A DNA stretch of 64,000 nucleotides, taken from JAQVEM01 sp964610315. GTDB taxonomy: Bacteria > Actinomycetota > Humimicrobiia > Humimicrobiales > Humimicrobiaceae. Below are positions 18,431 through 27,184 of the stretch, piece after piece. The first letter of the stretch is position 1. Every line of letters begins with the position of its first letter. The position numbers and the translations under genes were made by a program. The notes beneath the pieces were generated by a model. That model was not told the origin of the DNA. It did not search any database and worked only from the letters and a program-made list of their open reading frames with translations. The DNA is taken from contig CAZSVM010000012.1 in assembly GCA_964610315.1 (NCBI GenBank), positions 13,582 to 77,581 of the forward strand, written 5' to 3'.

Positions 18431-19072
18431 ATGAATAGGATAAAAATTAACAATCTGGATAAATTTGACAGACCCTCGGTAATAAAAAAAATTGCCAGAT
18501 TTCTATCAGAAGGCAGGATAATAATTCTTCCCACCGGCACCATATATGGAATAAGCTGCAAATATAATGATAGGCGTGCAGTAGAAAGGATATATAAAAT
18601 CAAAAAAAGAGTGGCAGACCTGCCCTTTATAATACTGATTTCCAATGTAGATGATTTGAAAATTTTGGCGACGGATATAAATCCGGCCGCAGAAAGTATA
18701 ATAGGAAGATTCTGGAATATCAAAAATCCGCAATCTCTTACACTAATTTTCAATAAAAAGAAATATTTAAGAAAATTTATTACCGGCGGTAAACCCACTA
18801 TCGCCCTGAGGATGGCGGAACCTAAACTGTTAAGGGATATAATAGATATCTGCGGCCCTATCACATCCACCAGTGCCACTATTTCCGGAATAAAAAAATT
18901 CCCCCGGAAAATAGAGGACATACCCGCTGACATCCGAAAAGGGGTGGATCTGGCAGTAGAGTATCCATCCATACTGCCGGGGATGCAGTCGACCATTATC
19001 GATGTAACCGGCAATACTCCAGTCCTGATAAGAGAAGGTAAAGTGAAGTTCGAAGATATTATTGGCTATTGA
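18431..19072 (+). CDS. tsaC: L-threonylcarbamoyladenylate synthase (Sua5/YrdC family)
   Basis: The enzyme makes threonylcarbamoyl-AMP from threonine, bicarbonate and ATP for the t6A37 modification of tRNAs that read ANN codons. Motifs include LPTGTIYGISC, KKRVADLPF, TIALRMAEP and the GPITSTSATISG signature. The 213-residue length matches the single-domain TsaC form without the Sua5 extension. It is divergent from comEB and upstream of rpiB and glyA. Confidence 0.93.
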   Translation: MNRIKINNLDKFDRPSVIKKIARFLSEGRIIILPTGTIYGISCKYNDRRAVERIYKIKKRVADLPFIILISNVDDLKILATDINPAAESIIGRFWNIKNPQSLTLIFNKKKYLRKFITGGKPTIALRMAEPKLLRDIIDICGPITSTSATISGIKKFPRKIEDIPADIRKGVDLAVEYPSILPGMQSTIIDVTGNTPVLIREGKVKFEDIIGY

Positions 19073-19097
19073 TAAAATTTAAAGATTCGGATATTTT

Positions 19098-19125
19098 TTG
19101 ATTATCCGGTTAATTGGAATATAAT
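19098..19125 (+). promoter_or_regulatory. Predicted promoter of rpiB-glyA
   Basis: TTGATT (19098-19103) and a consensus TATAAT (19120-19125) are separated by 16 bases, upstream of rpiB (ATG 19224). The leader of about 90 bases contains a palindrome at 19168-19185. Confidence 0.55.
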
Positions 19126-19167
19126 ATTACAAAGTTCAAGATTATAATAATTATCTGAGCTATTTAA

Positions 19168-19185
19168 GAGTTGTGTTTACAACTC
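19168..19185 (+). promoter_or_regulatory. Palindrome / hairpin in the rpiB leader
   Basis: GAGTTGT and ACAACTC form a perfect 7-bp inverted repeat around GTTT. It lies between the predicted promoter and the rpiB start. It could be a regulator-binding site or a leader hairpin; no T-run follows directly, so it is not a clear terminator. Confidence 0.4.
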
Positions 19186-19223
19186 ATGTTTTAAAAGATT
19201 TTTAAAAAGGTGACAGAAAATTT

Positions 19224-19685
19224 ATGAAAGTGGTTATAGCTTCGGATCATGCCGGTTTTAACTATAAATCCAGTTTAACGGAAGCAATAAAATCCATGGG
19301 GCACAGCGTGCTGGATATCGGAACCAACAGCACTGAAAGCGTAGACTACCCCGATTTCGGAGAAAAAGCCTCCAGAATGGTAGCCTGTGGGCAGGCTGAT
19401 ATCGGAATACTTGTATGCGGATCCGGAATCGGTATGGATATAGTGGCCAATAAGATAAAAGGCATACGATCTGCCGTATGCTGGAATGTTGAGACCGCAG
19501 AAGTGGCCAGGAGCCATAACAGCGCAAATGTACTATGTCTGGGGGAAAGATTTTTGTCCCTAGAAAATTGTATCGAAATAACAAAAACTTTTTTGAACAC
19601 CCCTACCAGCAATGAAGAGCGGCATATTAGAAGAGTTGATAAAATAATGAAAATAGAAGAAAGGAACCAGGTCTGCGATGACTAA
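19224..19685 (+). CDS. rpiB: Ribose-5-phosphate isomerase B
   Basis: RpiB interconverts ribose 5-phosphate and ribulose 5-phosphate in the pentose phosphate pathway. The N-terminus IASDHAGFNYK, the active-site cysteine C65 (VCGSGIGMDIVANK) and ARSHNSANVLCLGER are all present, and the 153-residue length is typical. The stop codon overlaps the glyA start by eight bases, so the two are translationally coupled. Confidence 0.96.
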   Translation: MKVVIASDHAGFNYKSSLTEAIKSMGHSVLDIGTNSTESVDYPDFGEKASRMVACGQADIGILVCGSGIGMDIVANKIKGIRSAVCWNVETAEVARSHNSANVLCLGERFLSLENCIEITKTFLNTPTSNEERHIRRVDKIMKIEERNQVCDD

Positions 19686-20946
19686 TCCCAAAAAATACCA
19701 AAACCATACTTTAAGTAAAAACCCGGATATTGAAGTGGAAAAAATAATAAATAAAGAAATAGAGAGGCAAAAAAGCAAACTTATCCTTATAGCTTCCGAA
19801 AATTTTACCTCTCAGGAAGTTATAAAAACCATGGGTTCGGTCCTTACTAATAAATATGCAGAAGGTTACCCCGGTTTCAGGTATTACGCCGGCTGCGAGA
19901 ATGTCGATGAAGCCGAGCAGCTGGCCATAGACAGAGCCAATAAATTATTTGGCTCCAATTACAGCAACGTACAGCCCCACAGCGGAGTAAGTGCCAACCT
20001 TGCGGTTTTTCTGGGCATCCTGAATTGCGGAGACAGGATACTGAGTATGAATTTAAAAGACGGGGGTCATCTTTCTCACGGCCATAAGCAAAACTTGAGC
20101 GGCAGATATTACGAAATACATACTTATACTGTGGATCCGGAAACGGAAATCCTGGACTACGGAAGCATCAGGAAAATAGCCAGAACCGTCAGGCCCAAAC
20201 TTATTATAGCGGGAGCCAGTTCCTACTCCCGGATAATCAATTTTAAAAAGTTCAGAGAAATTGCTGATGAAGTGGGCGCCTATCTTATGGCTGACACTGC
20301 CCATATTGCCGGACTTATGGTAAGCGGTTTTCATCCCACTTCCATAAAAGTAGCCGATTTTACCACGGCCACTACCCATAAAACTTTAAGGGGACCCCGC
20401 GGGGGACTAATCATTGCCGATAAAAAATATGCCGGTCTTATAGATAAATCCGTTTTTCCCGGTGTTCAGGGAGGTCCGCTCATGCACATAATTGCTGCCA
20501 AAGCGGTAGCTTTAAGAGAAGCTCTGGAAGATTCGTTCAGGGATTACAGCCGGCGTATAATTGAGAATTCGAAAGCTCTGTGTCAATATATGAAGGATGA
20601 AGGTTTCAGGATCGTATCCGGCGGAACGGATAATCACCTGTTCCTGATAGACTTAACCGATAAGGGATTAACCGGTTTTGATGCAGTTGGAATATTAACT
20701 TCGGTCGGAATAACCATCAATAAAAATGTAATACCCTTCGATAAACTGGGCCCCATGATAACCAGCGGTATAAGAATCGGTACCCCTGCAGTGACCACCC
20801 AGGGAATGGGTGTAGAGGAAATGTATAAAATCGGTGAGTTGGTTTCGTCGGCCCTAAAGAATAGGAAAAATAATACCAGGCTTAAAGAAATAAGCAAGAA
20901 AGTTAAAAGTCTTACCGCAGATTTTCCGGTTTATACCAGAGAGTAA
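19678..20946 (+). CDS. glyA: Serine hydroxymethyltransferase
   Basis: The PLP enzyme converts serine and tetrahydrofolate to glycine and 5,10-methylene-THF. Signatures are IASENFTSQEV, YAEGYPGFRYYAGCENVD and the PLP lysine K235 in TTHKTLRGPRGG. The 422-residue length is standard. It follows rpiB with an 8-base overlap and is convergent with the V-type ATPase operon, with only 12 bases between the stop codons. Confidence 0.97.
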   Translation: MTNPKKYQNHTLSKNPDIEVEKIINKEIERQKSKLILIASENFTSQEVIKTMGSVLTNKYAEGYPGFRYYAGCENVDEAEQLAIDRANKLFGSNYSNVQPHSGVSANLAVFLGILNCGDRILSMNLKDGGHLSHGHKQNLSGRYYEIHTYTVDPETEILDYGSIRKIARTVRPKLIIAGASSYSRIINFKKFREIADEVGAYLMADTAHIAGLMVSGFHPTSIKVADFTTATTHKTLRGPRGGLIIADKKYAGLIDKSVFPGVQGGPLMHIIAAKAVALREALEDSFRDYSRRIIENSKALCQYMKDEGFRIVSGGTDNHLFLIDLTDKGLTGFDAVGILTSVGITINKNVIPFDKLGPMITSGIRIGTPAVTTQGMGVEEMYKIGELVSSALKNRKNNTRLKEISKKVKSLTADFPVYTRE

Positions 20947-20958
20947 AATATTTAATAT

Positions 20959-21579
20959 TTAGTGGCTTCTTACAATATCTTTTACCTTCATAAGTCTTAC
21001 CGTATTGGAACGTTCGGTCTCATCCAGCTTCATGTCTATGAAACTTATAGTTTCGGCTATGCTGGGTATTAACTTATATTCCAGGGCATTAACCCTTCTT
21101 CTGGTTTCTTCGATTTCTATAGCCATAAGCTGTAACATTTTCTCCTTTTCGGCCAGATTGAGAAGGCTGTCTATAAATTTATCGAAATCATTAAGAGCAA
21201 TATCCATCTCCCCCGAAGTATTTATATAACCATAAGGAATGATACTATCCCTTAACTCCCGGACATAAACCGGTATATGAACACTCATAACATTTTTCCT
21301 TTCCAGGGAAACCGATATTTTTTTTGAAGGCAGCAGTAATTCCTGTTCTGTCTGATAGGAGCCGGTACCTGCTTTTGCCAGTACAAATCTTTCCAGTATG
21401 GACCGGAATTCTTTTTCTATGGAAAACCGGAGCTCCCTGACTTCATCGATTATCTCCAGCCACTGCCTCATAAGCTCGTCTCTCTTATCTTTAAGAAGTT
21501 TATGCCCCCGGCGGGCAAGATTTAACCTCTTTCTTAACCGCAGCAGCTCCATTCTGGTGGCATTTACATTTAAAAGCAT
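20959..21579 (-). CDS. ntpD: A/V-type ATPase subunit D
   Basis: The central-shaft subunit of V1, a long helical hairpin. The N-terminus NATRMELLRLRKRLNLARRG and C-terminus ALEYKLIPSIAETISFIDMK are family signatures. The 206-residue length is typical. It is the last gene of the operon H-I-K-E-C-F-A-B-D and abuts subunit B. Confidence 0.94.
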   Translation of the reverse strand: MLLNVNATRMELLRLRKRLNLARRGHKLLKDKRDELMRQWLEIIDEVRELRFSIEKEFRSILERFVLAKAGTGSYQTEQELLLPSKKISVSLERKNVMSVHIPVYVRELRDSIIPYGYINTSGEMDIALNDFDKFIDSLLNLAEKEKMLQLMAIEIEETRRRVNALEYKLIPSIAETISFIDMKLDETERSNTVRLMKVKDIVRSH

Positions 21580-22983
21580 TTAACCACCCTCATTATCCTG
21601 TTTTTCGGTTTTAAATTTGGCAAAATATTTATCCAGATACTCGGTTCTTATTCTCTTCAATTCTTCCCTGGGGAAGACGCTTAAAAGTTTCCATCCCAGA
21701 TCAAGGGTCTGGTCTATGGTTCTATTGTCATACTCACCCTGAGAAACGTACTCTTCTTCGAATTTTTCGGCAAATTTCAAATACAGCTTATCCATATCGG
21801 TCAGTGCCGCTTCTCCCAGGATAACTGCCAGTTCTTCTACCTCTTTTCCCCGTGCATAAGCTGCATACAGCTGATTAAATATATCGGCATGATCTTCCCG
21901 GGTCTTTCCCTGTCCTATTCCTTTATCTTTCAGCCTGGAAAGCGAGGGCAGTACATCAACGGGAGGGGATATTTTTTTCCTATGGAGTGACCTCGATAAT
22001 ATAATCTGACCCTCGGTTATATACCCGGTAAGATCCGGAATGGGATGAGTCTTGTCATCTTCGGGCATGGTAAGTATGGGAATCTGGGTTATGGAACCTT
22101 TCTTTCCCTTAATCCTGCCCGCTCTTTCATAAATAGTAGCCAGGTCGGTATATAGATAACCCGGATAGCCTCTTCTTCCGGGAATTTCCTTCCTGGCAGC
22201 AGAAATTTCCTTTAAGGCTTCGCAGTAATTGGTCATATCGGTCAAAATTACCAGCACATGCATATCTTTTTCAAAAGCAAGATATTCGGCACAGGTGAGG
22301 CCCACCCTGGGGGTTGCCACCCTTTCAATAGCCGGATCATCGGCCAGATTGAGTACCAGAACCGCTCTGTTCATGGCACCGGTTTTTTTGAAATCATTGA
22401 TAAAATATTCCGATTCTTCGAAGGTGATCCCGATGGCTACAAAAATTACGGCAAATTCTTCATTATCGGTGAGAACCGCAGATTGTCTGGCAATTTGAGC
22501 GGCTATACGGTTATGAGGCAAGCCCGCTCCGGAAAATATGGGAAGTTTCTGCCCCCTTACCAGGGTATTCAAACCATCCAGAGAGGATATTCCGGTTTGT
22601 ATAAACTCATTGGGATAATCCCTAGCATATGGATTGATTGGCGCCCCGTTTATATCCCGGCTCTCCTCGGGAATAATCTTATCCTTATCGGTCATCGGCC
22701 TGCCCAGACCGGTAAAAACTTTACCCAGTATATCGGGAGAAAGATAAATATGAGTACCCCTGCCTAAAAACCGGACTCTGGTATTCTGGGAATCTATCCC
22801 GGCGGTACCTTCGAATACCTGTACCAGTGCATTATCTCTATCAACTTCAAGTACCCTGCCGCTTCTTATGCTCCCGTCATCAAGTTTTATATCCACCATT
22901 TCCTCATATTTAACTCCTTCCACACCTTCCACGTGAAGCAGGGGACCGGAAATATTGACAATACTTTTATATTCTTTTAGCAT
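21580..22983 (-). CDS. ntpB: A/V-type ATPase subunit B
   Basis: The non-catalytic V1 subunit of 467 residues. Where subunit A has a P-loop, this one has PIFSGAGLPHN, as expected for the regulatory subunit. SQIPILTMPEDDKTHPIPDLTGYITEGQI-type sequence is present (GYITEGQIILSRSLH visible). It follows subunit A with two bases between. Confidence 0.96.
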   Translation of the reverse strand: MLKEYKSIVNISGPLLHVEGVEGVKYEEMVDIKLDDGSIRSGRVLEVDRDNALVQVFEGTAGIDSQNTRVRFLGRGTHIYLSPDILGKVFTGLGRPMTDKDKIIPEESRDINGAPINPYARDYPNEFIQTGISSLDGLNTLVRGQKLPIFSGAGLPHNRIAAQIARQSAVLTDNEEFAVIFVAIGITFEESEYFINDFKKTGAMNRAVLVLNLADDPAIERVATPRVGLTCAEYLAFEKDMHVLVILTDMTNYCEALKEISAARKEIPGRRGYPGYLYTDLATIYERAGRIKGKKGSITQIPILTMPEDDKTHPIPDLTGYITEGQIILSRSLHRKKISPPVDVLPSLSRLKDKGIGQGKTREDHADIFNQLYAAYARGKEVEELAVILGEAALTDMDKLYLKFAEKFEEEYVSQGEYDNRTIDQTLDLGWKLLSVFPREELKRIRTEYLDKYFAKFKTEKQDNEGG

Positions 22984-22985
22984 TT

Positions 22986-24746
22986 TTACTCCTCTACTAT
23001 TGAAGAAAATTCTTTGTCTATATCCTGTTTAATCTTATCGATATCACTTATGTTCTCATTTTTTACATATTTCATTCTGGCTATTTTATCTTTGACTTTC
23101 ATGTTCTCTATAGCCTTTATATTGACGTTCATTCTTAAATAATTGGCTGCCTGGTTGTAGAAATATATTATTATACTTATCATTTTATATTGCTTCTCTA
23201 TTGATGAATAAGTATCCACTTCGTGATAAGCAATCTGGTGCAGGAAATCCTCCCTTATCATTCTGGCAGTAAGCAGGACCAACCTGTCCAGACCCGACAG
23301 AGCCTCCACTCCTATCAGCCGGACAATTTCTTCCAGCTCTGATTCTTTCTCCAGAATTTTCATAGCCTCCGCACGCAGGTCAAAGTAATCTTCGTGAACA
23401 TTTTTGGCTACATAATCTTTTATATTATCAATATAGAGAGAGTAGGAATTTAACCAGGATATTGCCGGAAACTGTCTGCTGTATGCCAGGTGTGCCTCCA
23501 GGGACCAGAAAACCTTTACCACTCTTAAGGTAGCCTGAACCACCGGATCGGATAGATCTCCTCCCGGAGGAGATACGGCACCGATAACCGATAAAGCACC
23601 CGACCTCTGGCTGTTGCCGGAAAGACATTTTACCAGACCGGCTCTCTCATAAAATGAAGCCAGTCTTGCCCCCAGATATGCCGGATATCCTTCTTCTCCA
23701 GGCATCTCTTCTAATCTGCCGGAAATTTCTCTCATTGCCTCCGCCCATCTTGAAGTCGAGTCAGCCATTAAAGCTACCGAATATCCCATGTCCCTGAAAT
23801 ACTCAGCTATGGTTATTCCGGTGTAAACAGATGCTTCCCTGGCGGCAACGGGCATATTGGAGGTATTGGCAATCAGTACCGTCCTTTTCATCAGGGAAGC
23901 CCCGGATTTGGGATCAACCAGTTCCGGAAATTCCATAAGAACATCGGTCATCTCGTTGCCTCTCTCACCGCACCCTATATATACAATAATCTCGGCATTA
24001 ATCCATTTTGCCAGCTGATGCTGAATTACGGTTTTACCGGAGCCAAAAGGCCCCGGCACGCATGCTGTACCACCTTTGGCAATAGGGAAAAACATATCTA
24101 TGATTCTCTGGCCGGTAAACAGGGGCATATCCGGACTTAATTTGCTTAAATAAGGTCTGGGTTTTCTTACCGGCCACTTTTGCATCATAGTAACTTCTTT
24201 GTTCCCATCTTCGTTTTTTATGACCGCCACCGTATCTTCAATGGTAAACTCTCCTGACCGAATGGATTTAACTTCCCCTTTTACTCCTCCAGGGACCATA
24301 ATATAATGCTTTACTACCTCTGTTTCATTGACATACCCCAGAAAATCCCCGTAACTTACCATATCGCCTTCTTTTACCACCGGCTCGAATTTCCACTTCC
24401 GCTCCCTGTTTAGTGCCGCTGCGGTTACCCCTCGGGCAATAAAATTACCCGTTTTTTCATATATTTCACTGAGCGGCCTCTGAATTCCGTCATAAATAGA
24501 CTGAATAATGCCCGGTCCCAGCTCGACGGTCAATGGCTCTCCGCTGGGATATACCGGTTCCCCTACACCTATACCTTCGGTTTCTTCATAAACCTGTATG
24601 GAAGCAAGATCCTCGCTTAGCTCTATTATCTCACCCATTAATTTCTTATCGGAAACATGAACAATATCAAACATTTTAGAGCCGAACATATTCGCGGCTA
24701 CAACCAGCGGACCCGCTACCTTTACGATTTTTCCTAAACTAGTCAT
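22986..24746 (-). CDS. ntpA: A/V-type ATPase catalytic subunit A
   Basis: The catalytic V1 subunit of 586 residues, with the P-loop GPFGSGKT at 232-239, the long insertion domain typical of A/V-type A subunits (about 115-190), and GERGNEMTDVL. It hydrolyses or synthesises ATP with subunit B. It overlaps the subunit F gene by four bases. Confidence 0.97.
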   Translation of the reverse strand: MTSLGKIVKVAGPLVVAANMFGSKMFDIVHVSDKKLMGEIIELSEDLASIQVYEETEGIGVGEPVYPSGEPLTVELGPGIIQSIYDGIQRPLSEIYEKTGNFIARGVTAAALNRERKWKFEPVVKEGDMVSYGDFLGYVNETEVVKHYIMVPGGVKGEVKSIRSGEFTIEDTVAVIKNEDGNKEVTMMQKWPVRKPRPYLSKLSPDMPLFTGQRIIDMFFPIAKGGTACVPGPFGSGKTVIQHQLAKWINAEIIVYIGCGERGNEMTDVLMEFPELVDPKSGASLMKRTVLIANTSNMPVAAREASVYTGITIAEYFRDMGYSVALMADSTSRWAEAMREISGRLEEMPGEEGYPAYLGARLASFYERAGLVKCLSGNSQRSGALSVIGAVSPPGGDLSDPVVQATLRVVKVFWSLEAHLAYSRQFPAISWLNSYSLYIDNIKDYVAKNVHEDYFDLRAEAMKILEKESELEEIVRLIGVEALSGLDRLVLLTARMIREDFLHQIAYHEVDTYSSIEKQYKMISIIIYFYNQAANYLRMNVNIKAIENMKVKDKIARMKYVKNENISDIDKIKQDIDKEFSSIVEE

Positions 24747-25093
24747 TTACTTACTCCTATTTTTTTCTCTGACATTATATCTGCTCCAACCGCTTTTATT
24801 ATTACCTTTCTTAAACTTTTAACTGCGTAATTATTTCTTTCTCCCAGTCCGGGAATTACTACTATGGAAGGCTGAAATTTATCCGCATAATTTTTGATTA
24901 AATGATCCAGCTTTAATGCTACAGTTTCGGTAATAAAAATAATTCCATAATCATTATCGATAATCTGCCCCAGTTTTTTCTCCGCTTCATCGGTTTCCTT
25001 AAAATCACCCCTTAAAGGATAAACATCTACTCCCACTGCCTTGAATATAAGCATAATATCTTTTTCTCCCAATGCGGCCATCTTTACATCCAT
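24743..25093 (-). CDS. ntpG: A/V-type ATPase subunit F
   Basis: A 116-residue Rossmann-like subunit of the central stalk; GIIFITETVALKLD and PSIVVIPGLGER are family-like. It lies between subunits C and A, the position of the F subunit (NtpG in Enterococcus), with a 4-base overlap into subunit A. Confidence 0.88.
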   Translation of the reverse strand: MDVKMAALGEKDIMLIFKAVGVDVYPLRGDFKETDEAEKKLGQIIDNDYGIIFITETVALKLDHLIKNYADKFQPSIVVIPGLGERNNYAVKSLRKVIIKAVGADIMSEKKIGVSK

Positions 25094-26110
25094 TTAAACC
25101 TCTATTCTATTTTTTATTTTTCCCATATCGATATCATAGAGAATGGCGGTAAAAATAATATTTAAATACTTTAATTCCAATTTTTTCCTTAGGAAAAATT
25201 GAAAAATTTTCTCTAAATTGGAGACCGTATATTTTACCGGCTCGAAAAAATCAATATAAAATAAATCCTCTTCCCTTTCAAAAAAGGAAAATGTACCCTC
25301 TGTGTATAGAGTATGATCTCCTTTAATTACCATGTCCGCATAATCGGTCTGTTCCATTTTTTTTACAAAAAAATCTATACTTTCATCTTTAAACTTAATC
25401 ATAAATTCTATCGGGAAGAACCCATTACGGTGTAGAAAATAACCGAAATCCAGACCCTCTTCCAGGTGCTTACTCCGGTAAATACTTTTTATATTAAGTA
25501 TATCGATAACACAGCGGAGATAATCCGAAATCATTTTACTGTTTAGTTTTTCGGTAGAACGGAATATTTCTTCCAGATAAAACTTTTCCATTTCGAATTC
25601 CAAAATCCGGTGATTTTTTTGCTTGTTCATTATTCCCACCGCAAATTCAAGGGTTCCGGAAAATGGCTGGCTCAGATCCTTGTAATTTCCGGCTGCGGCA
25701 GCATTTTTTAAACTCTCATAAGAATAAAAAATAGGGATAAAGAGTTCCTTTAAATCGGCATCCAGAATAATCGATTTAATTACGGTTTTTATATTATGCA
25801 GATTCTCTTCAAAAAACAACAGTTCCGCCGCAGTCTGATGACCATCTTTTAATCTCTTGCTTAGAAACTCAACCGCATTGCCGTATTCACTGACTATAAT
25901 TCCTTCAAAACTTCTGGAATTTTCCAGTTCATTTACATACCGGGAATAAACGGTATCTCTCAATACCCTGAAAAATTCATCCAATCCCTGCGATTTCAGC
26001 ATTCGGTCAATTCTGCTTTTATCCACAAACTCTATTTCTCTTGCCTTCAGTTCCGCACAGGCAAAAAGATAATCACTGTCATCTTCTATATCATAGTTTA
26101 ACGGTCTCAA
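25094..26110 (-). CDS. ntpC: A/V-type ATPase subunit C (d-like)
   Basis: The 338-residue all-helical subunit links the V1 shaft to the membrane ring. The N-terminus DSDYLFACAELKAREIEF and the C-terminal LELKYLNIIFTAILYDID are typical of the V-ATPase C/AC39 family. It is directly adjacent to subunit E (stop and start one base apart). Confidence 0.9.
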   Translation of the reverse strand: MRPLNYDIEDDSDYLFACAELKAREIEFVDKSRIDRMLKSQGLDEFFRVLRDTVYSRYVNELENSRSFEGIIVSEYGNAVEFLSKRLKDGHQTAAELLFFEENLHNIKTVIKSIILDADLKELFIPIFYSYESLKNAAAAGNYKDLSQPFSGTLEFAVGIMNKQKNHRILEFEMEKFYLEEIFRSTEKLNSKMISDYLRCVIDILNIKSIYRSKHLEEGLDFGYFLHRNGFFPIEFMIKFKDESIDFFVKKMEQTDYADMVIKGDHTLYTEGTFSFFEREEDLFYIDFFEPVKYTVSNLEKIFQFFLRKKLELKYLNIIFTAILYDIDMGKIKNRIEV

Positions 26111-26692
26111 CTATTTCTTCTCCTTGTCATTTCCAAATAAAAATAATGCTGTCTCCATCCTGATATCATCGATCTCCGAATCTATCAGAATATCGGGAGA
26201 TATATTATATTCGGCTTTCCCTTTGATTATCTTGATTCCCCTTTTAAAATCAGGCTTTCCTTCCGCTTTTTTTAGATTGGCTATAGATTCAACCATTTCA
26301 TTGTCAATATTTTCTTCATCACTTCCGATAAGGTAATAGCCGTCATTTATATTCAAAGCTTTCAGGTTTTTTTCCAGAAACTGCTTATAATTTTTTTTAT
26401 CCATACTCAAAAGTTTTTTCTTTGCTCTTCCGATGACGTCATCAACAAGGTCAATTTTATACATAAGTATTTTTTGGTCCAGCCCAGATTTAATTTTGGA
26501 TAATTCGATATTCAAAACTTCCTTATATCTGCGCCAGGACCTGAGTTTACCATCACGGTGTAACTCTGCCGCTCTCTCTTTTGCCTTCTCTATTATTTCC
26601 GAAGCTTTCTTTCCGGCTTCATCCAGTTCACGCTGTTTTTCTTTCCGGGCATCCTCAAGAACTTTTTTGGAAACGTTGTCCAATTCCGACAT
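26111..26692 (-). CDS. ntpE: A/V-type ATPase subunit E
   Basis: The peripheral-stalk subunit E (193 residues): a long charged N-terminal helix with EKAKERAAELHRDGKL that pairs with the H/G subunit, and a C-terminal globular domain. Similarity is mostly structural; position after subunit K supports the call. Confidence 0.88.
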   Translation of the reverse strand: MSELDNVSKKVLEDARKEKQRELDEAGKKASEIIEKAKERAAELHRDGKLRSWRRYKEVLNIELSKIKSGLDQKILMYKIDLVDDVIGRAKKKLLSMDKKNYKQFLEKNLKALNINDGYYLIGSDEENIDNEMVESIANLKKAEGKPDFKRGIKIIKGKAEYNISPDILIDSEIDDIRMETALFLFGNDKEKK

Positions 26693-26705
26693 ATTTATTC
26701 ACCCG

Positions 26706-27170
26706 TTAAAATTGAATTAAATTATTAAGGAAGAAAGTTATAAGGAGTCCCAGCACAGCATAAGTCTCCACCATTGCCGCATAAATAACTCCTTTCATAA
26801 CTTCCCTGGGTTTTTTGGCTACCAAATTTACACCGGCCGCACATACTTTTCCCTGATGTATCCCCGAAAGCAGTCCGGTAAATGCGACCGGCAGTGCGGC
26901 TAAAAATAACTGCATACCCTGGGTGGTAGTTGTTACCCTGGAAATATTTCCTATGAGCAGGAAGGTGGCCACGAATCCATAGAATCCCTGGGTACCGGGA
27001 AGCACCACCAGCAGGAAAAGACTTCCGAATTTGGTAGGATCTTCCGAAAGAACTCCGGCGGCTGCCCTTGCCGGGTATCCAATTCCTACAATCGAACCAA
27101 TTCCGGCTAAAATAACTGCCAGGCCCGCTCCTAACATTGCCATCACTACACCAAGTGATAAATCTGACAT
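26706..27170 (-). CDS. ntpK: A/V-type ATPase membrane ring subunit K (Na+-type motif)
   Basis: The 154-residue rotor-ring subunit has four membrane helices (two fused hairpins) with one carboxylate. Residues matching all five Na+ ligands of Enterococcus hirae NtpK (L61, T64, Q65, Q110, E139) are present at a constant offset of four: L57, T60, Q61 (VLPGTQGFYGF), Q106 (SGIHQGKVCAAG) and E135 (AAMVETYAVLG). Na+ coupling is therefore predicted. Confidence 0.95.
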   Translation of the reverse strand: MSDLSLGVVMAMLGAGLAVILAGIGSIVGIGYPARAAAGVLSEDPTKFGSLFLLVVLPGTQGFYGFVATFLLIGNISRVTTTTQGMQLFLAALPVAFTGLLSGIHQGKVCAAGVNLVAKKPREVMKGVIYAAMVETYAVLGLLITFFLNNLIQF

Positions 27171-27184
27171 TTTTCCTCCTAATA

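Noticed and set aside
18223..19014. Long 263-residue minus-strand frame
   Set aside because: It is antisense to tsaC, whose motifs and synteny are clear; the translation has no domain-like features.
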